Assembly: GCA_024703855.1 (NCBI GenBank)
Contig: CP087965.1
Span: 1,248,001-1,312,000, forward strand
From: Polaromonas sp. P2-4
Lineage (GTDB): Bacteria; Pseudomonadota; Gammaproteobacteria; Burkholderiales; Burkholderiaceae_C
Direction: 5' to 3'
DNA: 64,000 nucleotides
Position numbers and translations under genes: made by a program
Notes under the pieces: generated by a model
The model's database searches: none
What the model saw: only the letters and a program-made list of their open reading frames with translations
What the model was told of the DNA's origin: nothing
Shown: positions 57,184 to 64,000 of the stretch, piece after piece
How the letters are laid out: each line of letters begins with the position of its first letter
Position numbering within the stretch: position 1 is the first letter of the stretch

Positions 57184-58736
57184 TTAGAAAACACGGACCC
57201 GGAGTACGAACTGCATCGCAATCAGCCCCAGTACAAAGCCCAAACCACCATAAATCAGGCTATGCAGCAGCTTGTTGGTGCGCTTTTGCTCAGCCAGCAG
57301 TTCTTCCAGCTCGCGGCGGTTGCCCCCGTGCGGCGCTTTCAGGTACTGCGCCAGCAGGCGCGGCAAACCCGGCAGCAGCTTGGCATAGGCCGGAGCCTCC
57401 GCCTTGAGTTGTTCCAGCAGTTTTTCCGGTCCCACCTGCTCCAGCATCCATTTTTCAAGAAAGGGTTTGGCCGTGCTCCACAAGTCCAGATCGGGGTCCA
57501 GCTCACGGCCCAGGCCTTCGATGTTGAGCAGGGTCTTTTGCAGCAACACCAACTGCGGCTGGATTTCAACATGGAAACGGCGCGAGGTCTGGAACAGCCG
57601 CATCAGCACCATGCCCAGTGATATTTCCTTGAGCGGCCGGTCAAAGTAAGGCTCGCAGCAGGCGCGTATCGCGCCCTCCAGCTCGTCGACCCGCGTGCCG
57701 GCGGGCACCCAGCCCGACTCGAGATGCAGTTCGGCCACGCGTTTGTAGTCGCGCTGGAAAAACGCACTGAAATTCTGGACCAGGTATTCCTTGTCAATCG
57801 CCGTGAGCGTGCCCACAATGCCGAAGTCCAGCGAAATGTAGCGCCCAAATGTGGACGGCTCCAGGCTGATCTGGATATTGCCAGGGTGCATATCGGCATG
57901 GAAAAACCCATCCTTGAACACCTGCGTGAAGAAAATGGTGACGCCATCGCGTGCCAGCTTGCCCATGTCCACACCGGCATCGCGCAGGCGTTGAAGCTGC
58001 CCGATGGGCACGCCGTTCATGCGCTCCATCACCATGACATCGGGCATGCAGTAGTCCCAGAACATCTCTGGAATCATGACGAGTTGCAAGTCCTGCATGT
58101 TGCGGCGTAGCTGCGCGGCATTGGCGGCCTCGCGCAGCAAATCCAGTTCGTCATGGAGGTATTTGTCAAACTCGGCCACCACTTCGCGCGGCTTGAGGCG
58201 CTTGCCGTCGGCCGATGTGCTCTCGACCCAGCCGGCCATCATGCGCATGAGCGCCAGGTCTTTTCAATGGCCGGCAGCATGTTGGGCCGCAGCACCTTGA
58301 CGGCCACTTCACGGCCATCATGCAGGATGGCAAAGTGAACCTGGGCAATCGAAGCGCTGGCGACTGGCGTGTTCTCAAAGGTCGCAAATATGCGGTCCAG
58401 GGGCTTGCCAAATGCTTTTTCAATGATGGCAACCGCCACCGCGGACTCAAAGGGCGGCACCCGATCCTGCAATCGTGCGAGTTCATCGGCGATGTCGGGC
58501 GGCAGCAAGTCACGGCGGGTGGACATGACCTGCCCGAACTTGACAAATATGGGGCCCAGCGCTTCCAGCGCTTCACGAAGGCGCTCGCCACGCGGTGCCT
58601 TCAAATTACGTCCCACGGACACGATGCGGGTCAGCAAACGGATCCACGGTTTCTCAAAGCTGGACAGCACCAGCTCGTCAAGACCGAAGCGCAGCACCGT
58701 CCAGACAATGAAAACTCCCCTGAATATCCGGGTCAT
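57184..58736 (-). CDS. ubiB: Ubiquinone biosynthesis protein kinase-like UbiB (one frameshift)
   Basis: An atypical kinase-like ATPase needed for ubiquinone synthesis, attached to the inner membrane. The N-terminus includes [20 protein letters not shown] (the KxGQ motif of the family) and [20 protein letters not shown] (Ala-rich loop). After a shift near 58255 it continues [34 protein letters not shown] and [20 protein letters not shown]. The C-terminal helices ([20 protein letters not shown]) anchor it. About 517 residues. The start overlaps the ubiJ-like stop as ATGA. Confidence 0.93.
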
Positions 58737-59409
58737 TCAGAGTCTTTCGCGGCGGTAGTGGCCCTCACGCTTGTCGCGTCGCGTGCCTCCGGCGTTGCGC
58801 CGCCCCTTTCACCAGGCATAGGGGCTGAACTTGGCTTGGGCGGCCCTTCGCTGCGTTCTGTCGCTGGATTTGACACTGCGGATGAAGGAGTGGCCGGGGC
58901 AAACGGGGCCTGCGCCAGAAACTGTTTCAGGCCACTCAGCAGTCGACGCCCGGCTTCGGCCAGGGCATGTGCTGGCGCATCACCGATCAAGCGGGATAAA
59001 TCTTCTTCTGCATCCCAGCGCAGATTTTCGGCCAGCCATCCGACCTCAGCCGCCAACTGCACATCGCCTTCAATCTTGATGGGGGTGGCTTGCCAGCCAT
59101 GACCGACTGCATGATGACCAAGGGCGATTCGGTCGCCACTGACAGCAATAGATCAGGCTTCGCACCGGGTGGTGCACGGTCAACCAGGCCCGCCGGGGTT
59201 ACTATCAAATCAATAGCAAATACGCCCCACCGAACATGGACAACCTGGCCTTTTTGCCGTAAAAGCCGGTCTTGCGCCTGTTTTTCCTGCATCAGGACAT
59301 GGTTCAGAAACAGCACCAGCCGCTGCTGCCCTTCATCCACCGCCCAGGCGGGAGGCTGAAAACGGTTGACGATGGACGCCAGAAACGAAAAAGGGGACGT
59401 GTTATTCAT
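58733..59409 (-). CDS. ubiJ: UbiJ/SCP2-like ubiquinone biosynthesis accessory protein (one frameshift)
   Basis: An SCP2-type lipid-binding domain that helps the hydroxylases of ubiquinone synthesis. The N-terminal half reads [20 protein letters not shown] and has [20 protein letters not shown]. After a shift near 59080 come [20 protein letters not shown] and [20 protein letters not shown], typical of UbiJ. About 225 residues with an Ala/Pro/Ser-rich tail. A short piece of the dispersed repeat (59199-59220) codes for FAIDLIV. It is followed by ubiB. Confidence 0.87.
59199..59220 (-). repeat. Dispersed repeat fragment (hairpin end only) inside ubiJ
   Basis: On the minus strand TTTGCTATTGATTTGATAGT is the A/T-rich hairpin end of the repeat without the core. 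It codes for FAIDLIV within the SCP2-like domain. Confidence 0.45.
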
Positions 59410-59502
59410 ACGTCCCCGATTTTGCAGGATAAAAAGGCTTTTTTGACGGCTGGCCTAGCAGCCAATGCCCTGGACCTTGCCCAATTCGAATGACTGGCGC
59501 TA

Positions 59503-60496
59503 TTACTGGAGCGCTTGTACGCCCGCAACCAGCCAGCCACTGCCACCACTACGCGGCTTGGTCATGTTCCAGACTTCGCGGAATGGGCTGGCACCTGCTG
59601 AGGCGTCTTCGCGGATCATGCCGGAGAACTCCACGCTGGCCATGTACACATCGTTCAGCTCTTCAATGCCCAGCAACTGGGCATTGAGCATCACGACTTC
59701 GGTTTTGTTGGTGACGCCGCCGGTATGGGATTCGCGGTCTGCCAATTGGGTCTTGATCTGCGCAAGCATGTCGTCCGTCATCATCCGCGCAAGTTCTGGA
59801 TATCGGAACGGTCCCAGGCATCTTGCAGCGTGACGAAATTGGTTTTGCTGGCTTTGAGGAAACCTTCGGCATCAAACCCCGCCGGAACACCCCAGGACTG
59901 GGCACCCAGCAGCGCCGAACCGATCATCGACCCGGCGGCAGCAGGCGCAGCGACATCGTGTTGTTTGTTGGCATCAAAGGCCATGTTGCTGCGCTCCCAG
60001 GGGCGCGCTGACGCATCGTTGCCGACATTTTCAGGGCTGTAGTTTTTGGGTGTGTTGGCATTGCCAGCCCCCTGGAACGCAAAAGGCGTCTGACCTGCGC
60101 TGAGCCCGGCGCGTTGGCCGCGCCGCCCTTGAGTTTGCGCATGACGAAACCAACCACCACCATCACCACGAGCGCCAGCAGGGCGAACATGATGATCTGG
60201 CTGAAAGCACCACCCAGGCCCAGGGAAGAGGCCAGCCAGGCCAAGCCCAGGCCTGCAGCCAGGCCGCCCAGCATGGCACCCCAAGGTTTCTTCGGTGCCG
60301 GGGCAGCCGGCGTTGCCGCCGGGGTCGCGGGTTTGGCCGCAGAGTTGGCACCGCCCGGCGTCGCTTCGCGCTGCGTGACGTTGGACGATTGCTTGCCAAA
60401 TGACTTGCCACCGCCCATGCGAGCCGCCTCAGCAGTTCCCGCAAAAGCCAGGGTTAACGCCAGCGTGGCGGAAAGAATTGCCGACCAAATTTTCAT
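59503..60496 (-). CDS. Tim44-like domain protein (two frameshifts)
   Basis: The signal peptide MKIWSAILSATLALTLAFAG leads to RMGGGKSFGKQSSNVTQREA, the usual start of bacterial Tim44-like proteins. A membrane segment pair follows (MLGGLAAGLGLAWLASSLGL, IIMFALLALVVMVVVGFVMR). After shifts near 60100 and 59790 the soluble Tim44 domain contains FDAEGFLKASKTNFVTLQDA, MMTDDMLAQIKTQLADRES and the closing FREVWNMTKPRSGGSGWLVA. About 330 residues. Its role is unclear. It lies between ubiE and ubiJ, suggesting a link to the envelope or to ubiquinone synthesis. Confidence 0.9.
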
Positions 60497-60545
60497 AATG
60501 TCTCCTTGAGCACGGTTTTAAGCCTGATTAATAAGCTGATTCGCT

Positions 60546-61278
60546 TTAACACTTGATTCCAACATGTAATGCCACTACGCCGCCTGACATGTTGTGATAG
60601 TCCACATGACCAAAACCACCTTTACGCATCAGGGCTTTAAGTTCTTCCTGACCGGGATGCATGCGAATCGACTCGGCAAGGTACTGGTAGCTCGTATCGT
60701 CATTGGCCACCAGTTTGCCGAGTTTAGGTAACACTTTGAACGAATACCAGTCGTAAATTTTTTCAAGCGGTTTGGCCACCTTGGAAAACTCCAGCACCAG
60801 CAGCTTGCCGCCGGGTTTGAGCACGCGGTTCATTTTCGCGCAGGGCATCTTCCTTGTGCGTCATGTTGCGCAAACCGAAAGCCACGGTCACCACATCAAA
60901 ACAGGCATCAGGAAACGGTAAATGCTCGGCATCACACACCAGCGTCGGCAGGTTCACACCGGCGTCCAGCAGGCGGTTGCGGCCTTCCCTGAGCATGGCT
61001 TCGTTGATGTCGGTGTGCACCACACGCCCAGTGCTGCCTACTTTGGGTGCAAAAGCCAGGGCCAGGTCACCCGTTCCCCCGGCAATGTCCAGCACCTGCT
61101 GACCCTCTTTGACATCGGCCACCAGCACGGTGTAGGCCTTCCAGACCCGGTGCAAACCCATCGACATCAGGTCGTTCATCACATCGTATTTGGGCGCGAC
61201 GGAGTCAAACACGCCGCGCACGCGGCGCGCCTTGTCCTGCTCATTGACAGATTCAAAGCCAAAGTGGGTGCGTGTCAT
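60546..61278 (-). CDS. ubiE: Ubiquinone/menaquinone C-methyltransferase UbiE (one frameshift)
   Basis: This SAM-dependent enzyme methylates the quinone ring. I chose [20 protein letters not shown] at 61276-61278. Motifs: [20 protein letters not shown], the SAM site [39 protein letters not shown], and after a shift near 60837 [19 protein letters not shown]. The C-terminus is [20 protein letters not shown]. About 243 residues. It heads the group ubiE-Tim44-ubiJ-ubiB. Confidence 0.93.
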
Positions 61279-61401
61279 AAAGTGAATGCTAGAGGGCAAA
61301 GCCTAAATTTGTCGGGACAACCCCGTGGTGATACGGGTCATTGCCGGGTTTTATGCGGGAAAAACAACAACGAAGCGGCCAGGCGACCTGCCACAGCCCA
61401 A

Positions 61402-61815
61402 TCAGTGACTCTTGCAAGCGTGACCCGCCGCCGTCGTCATGGGCGCATCGCGCTCCACCCCGGCAGCTTGCAGGCGTCGGTTGTAGTCATCCCACAGGCG
61501 CTGTTCTTCCACCCCCAGGTGGTACAGGTAATCCCAGGAAAAAATGCCGCTTTCGTGACCGTCCGAGAAAACCGGTTTGACGGCGTAGTTGCCAATCGGC
61601 TCCAACTCGACCACGTTCACTTCACGCTTGCCGGTTTGCAGTATTTCCTGCCCAGGCCCGTGGCCCTGAACTTCTGCGGACGGCGAATAAATACGCATCA
61701 ACTCAAACGGGATCCTGAAATGCGCACCGTCCGAAAAAGTAATTTCGAGAATGCGCGACTGGCTGTGAACCGTCAATGCGGTAGGGGTTGGTGCCCCGGT
61801 TTGAAGACCTGCCAT
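61402..61815 (-). CDS. DUF971 (gamma-butyrobetaine hydroxylase N-terminal-like) protein
   Basis: A 137-residue protein: PTALTVHSQSRILEITFSDG, then FRIPFELMRIYSPSAEVQGH, then NYAVKPVFSDGHESGIFSWD and YLYHLGVE. This is the DUF971 fold, also found at the start of gamma-butyrobetaine hydroxylase and near iron-sulfur cluster carriers. The His/Cys near the end (GHACKSH) could bind metal. Its function is unknown. In proteobacteria it is often next to ubiE, as here. Confidence 0.9.
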   Translation of the reverse strand: MAGLQTGAPTPTALTVHSQSRILEITFSDGAHFRIPFELMRIYSPSAEVQGHGPGQEILQTGKREVNVVELEPIGNYAVKPVFSDGHESGIFSWDYLYHLGVEEQRLWDDYNRRLQAAGVERDAPMTTAAGHACKSH

Positions 61816-61865
61816 GGTGGTGCATCACTTTCTGAAAATAAACAAGGCGCGCAAGACAATCAGCG

Positions 61866-64000
61866 CTAAACCAGTACCCGCTCAATCCCGCCGTGATTGG
61901 CCGCGTCCACATAGGCCGGCAGCCATTCCTTGCCCAGGATCTGGTTGGCCATTTCCACCACGATGTAGTCGGCCTCCAGCAAACCGTTTTGCAAGTCGTT
62001 GCCGTAGTGAGAGAGGCCTTGCAGGCAGCTGGGGCAGCTGGTCAGAATCTTGACGTTTTCTTTTTCGCCCAAGGCTCCCGGGGCGCGCAGCTCGGCCTCA
62101 CCTTTTTGCAACTCTTCTTCCTTGCGGAACCGGATCTGGGTCGAAATATCAGGACGCGTGACACCCAGCGTGCCCGACTCACCACAGCAACGCTCGTTTT
62201 TCAGCACGTTGTCGCCGAGCAGCGCCTTCACCGTCTTCATCGGTTCCTGCAGCTTCATCGGGCTGTGGCAAGGGTCGTGATAAAGATAGCCTTGCCCTGT
62301 TTTCAGGGTGATGCCTTTTTCGAGCAGGTATTCGTGGATATCGATGATGCGGCAGCCCGGAAAGATCTTCTCGAACTCATAACCCTGCAGCTGGTCGTAG
62401 CAGGTACCGCAACTGACCACCACCGTCTTGATGTCGAGGTAGTTCAGCGTGTTGGCCACGCGGTGAAACAGCACGCGGTTGTCGGTGATGATTTTGTCGG
62501 CCTTGTCAAACTGGCCACTGCCGCGCTGCGGATAGCCGCAGCACAAATAACCCGGTGGCAGCACGGTTTGCACACCGGCATGCCACAGCATGGCCTGCGT
62601 CGCCAGACCGACCTGCGAAAAGAGTCGCTCCGACCGCAACCCGGGAAGTAAAACACCGCTTCGGTTTCAGCCGTCGTGCTTTTCGGATTGCGAATGATGG
62701 GCACGTAATCTTTGTCTTCAATGTCCAGCAAGGCACGGGCGGTCTTCTTGGGCAAACCGCCGGGCATTTTCTTGTTGATGAAGTGAATCACCTGCTCTTT
62801 GACTGGCGACTTGCCCACCGTGGCCGGCGGCTTTGTGGTCTGCTTGCGCGCCAGGCCCCGCAGCAGGTCATTGGCCAGGCGTTGGGCCTTGAAGCCCACG
62901 TCAACCATGGCGCTGCGCATGAACTTGATGGTTTGCGGATTCGTCGCATTCAGGAAGAACATGGCGGCGGCGTTGCCGGGCCGGAAGGACTTCTGGCCCA
63001 TCTTGCGCAGCAGGTTGCGCATGTTCATCGACACCTCGCCAAAGTCGATATCGACCGGGCAAGGCGTCAGGCACTTGTGGCACACCGTGCAATGGTCGGC
63101 CACATCCTCAAACTCTTCCCAGTGCTTGATGCTGATGCCGCGCCGGGTTTGCTCCTCATAAAGGAAGGCTTCAACCAACAAGGACGTGGCCAGAATCTTG
63201 TTGCGCGGGCTGTACAGCAGGTTGGCGCGCGGCACATGCGTGGCACACACCGGCTTGCATTTTCCGCAGCGCAGGCAGTCTTTGACACTGTCGGCAATCG
63301 CGCCGATATCGGACTGCTGCATGATCAGCGACTCATGGCCCATCAGGCCAAAGCTGGGCGTGTAGGCATTGGTCAAATCCGCAAAAAGTGATTCCGGGAA
63401 GCCATTCTTAGAGACACTTTTGGCCTCTAGCCCTTTATTTACATACGCGAGTAGCTCCTGATTTCGTAGCAGCTTGCCTTTATTGAAACGCCCTTCCGGG
63501 TCAACCTTGGCCTTGTAGTCAGCAAAGGGCTGGAGCTCTGCGTCGGTCAAAAACTCCAGCTTGGTGATGCCAATGCCGTGCTCGCCCGAAATCACACCGT
63601 CGAGTGAGCGCGCCAGCACCATGATGCGCGCCACGGCTTCGTGTGCGGTTTGCAGCATTTCATAATCATCGCTGTTGACGGGCAGGTTGGTGTGTACATT
63701 GCCGTCACCCGCATGCATGTGCAAAGCGGCCCAGACGCGGCCCTTGAGCACGCGTTTGTGAATCGCATTGCACTCCTCAAGAATCGGCGAAAATGCCCCA
63801 CCCGTGAAAATGGCCTGAAGCGGAGCCCGCAACTGGGTTTTCCAGCTGGCACGCAGTGAATGGTCTTGCAACTGCGGAAACAAGGTCTCCACGCCCTGTA
63901 GCCAGCCCGCCCAGAGGGCACGCACTTCGGCCACCGTGGCGAGCGCCTGAGCGACCCGGTCTTCCAGCAACTCGGCTGAAGGAATGTCGTTGGCATCGTC
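61866..64000 (-). CDS. Large FAD-linked oxidase / iron-sulfur oxidoreductase, C-terminal part (one frameshift; 5' end outside window)
   Basis: The frame is open at the window edge. The first part is the C-terminal half of an FAD-linked oxidase (D-lactate/glycolate type): HMHAGDGNVHTNLPVNSDDY and LDGVISGEHGIGITKLEFLT. Then come two 4Fe-4S motifs, CLRCGKCKPVCATHVPRANL and CTVCHKCLTPCPVDIDFGEV. Last are two CCG-type domains: FYFPGCG then a shift near 62640 and GYLCCGYPQRGSG, and HDPCHSPMKL with ERCCGESGTLG. Such fused proteins oxidise 2-hydroxyacids and pass electrons to quinones. Residues from LLAYVNKGLEAK lie in a dispersed repeat (63417-63457). Confidence 0.88.
63417..63457 (-). repeat. Dispersed repeat copy inside the FAD/iron-sulfur oxidoreductase gene
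   Basis: On the minus strand GCTACTCGCGTATGTAAATA followed by AAGGGCTAGAGGCC keeps the right part of the repeat (GGGCTAGAGGCC) exactly and a drifted core. It is in frame and translated as a linker after the FAD domain. Confidence 0.65.

Overview
The window is about 64 kb of GC-rich chromosome from a betaproteobacterium. It is most likely a member of the Comamonadaceae close to Rhodoferax or Polaromonas. The protein families point that way (fused PabB-PabC, DUF3460 next to scpA, ctpA followed by a MoeB/ThiF gene). So does a dispersed short repeat with the core ATAGCTGCTTGCGCCCGT, which I remember as typical of that family. No rRNA, tRNA or CRISPR array was found. Around fifty single-base frameshifts run through the window, including in genes that cannot be dispensable (aspS, nadA, ubiE). 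I read them mostly as uncorrected assembly indels, so broken genes are annotated here as one reconstructed locus each, with the approximate shift positions given.

Layout. 1-1165: 3' part of metG. 1166-1880: truncated IS630-type transposase. 1944-9540: a minus-strand operon for a small ribbon-helix-helix protein followed by hyfB-C-E-F-G-I-like genes. It encodes a membrane-bound complex related to group 4 hydrogenases and complex I, but its large subunit lacks the nickel-binding cysteines. 9789-11144: a chimera of an IS21 IstA N-terminus with the phosphotransacetylase domain of malic enzyme, then a decapitated SulP/STAS gene; both look like scars of one IS21 event. 11210-15211: purine-catabolism block with two hydroxyisourate hydrolases, OHCU decarboxylase, an MFS transporter and a divergent LysR regulator. 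15286-19329: TPR protein, lipoprotein, DUF3460, scpA and nadB. 19326-23120: nadC-nadA-pabBC on the minus strand. 23258-30011: panD-bioA-bioD-bioF-bioB-panB-panC on the plus strand, a combined biotin and pantothenate run.

30226-32251: a DUF2971 accessory gene and a yqjD/yqjE/yqjK-like membrane-protein set. 32608-35407: cupin, then rhodanese-grxC-secB-gpsA. 35532-40797: gpmA, ctpA, moeB-like gene and an AsmA-family gene. 41133-46697: two response regulators, a CHASE3 sensor kinase, a second yqj-like set with DUF1328, and two BON-domain lipoproteins that flank a terminator and a 273-bp folded inverted-repeat element. 46968-50949: nuclease, a complete IS1595-type element, DUF2784, DUF429 and an EamA transporter. 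51016-57047: BLUF photoreceptor with folE, cardiolipin synthase, nudB, aspS, DUF502 and FmdB. 57184-64000: ubiB-ubiJ-Tim44-ubiE, DUF971 and the 3' part of a large FAD/iron-sulfur oxidoreductase.

The most notable items are the NiFe-site-less Hyf-like complex bracketed by transposon scars, the cloverleaf-like element at 45921-46193, the dispersed repeat that has become coding sequence inside gpsA and other genes, the IstA-MaeB chimera, and the folE-BLUF gene pair.
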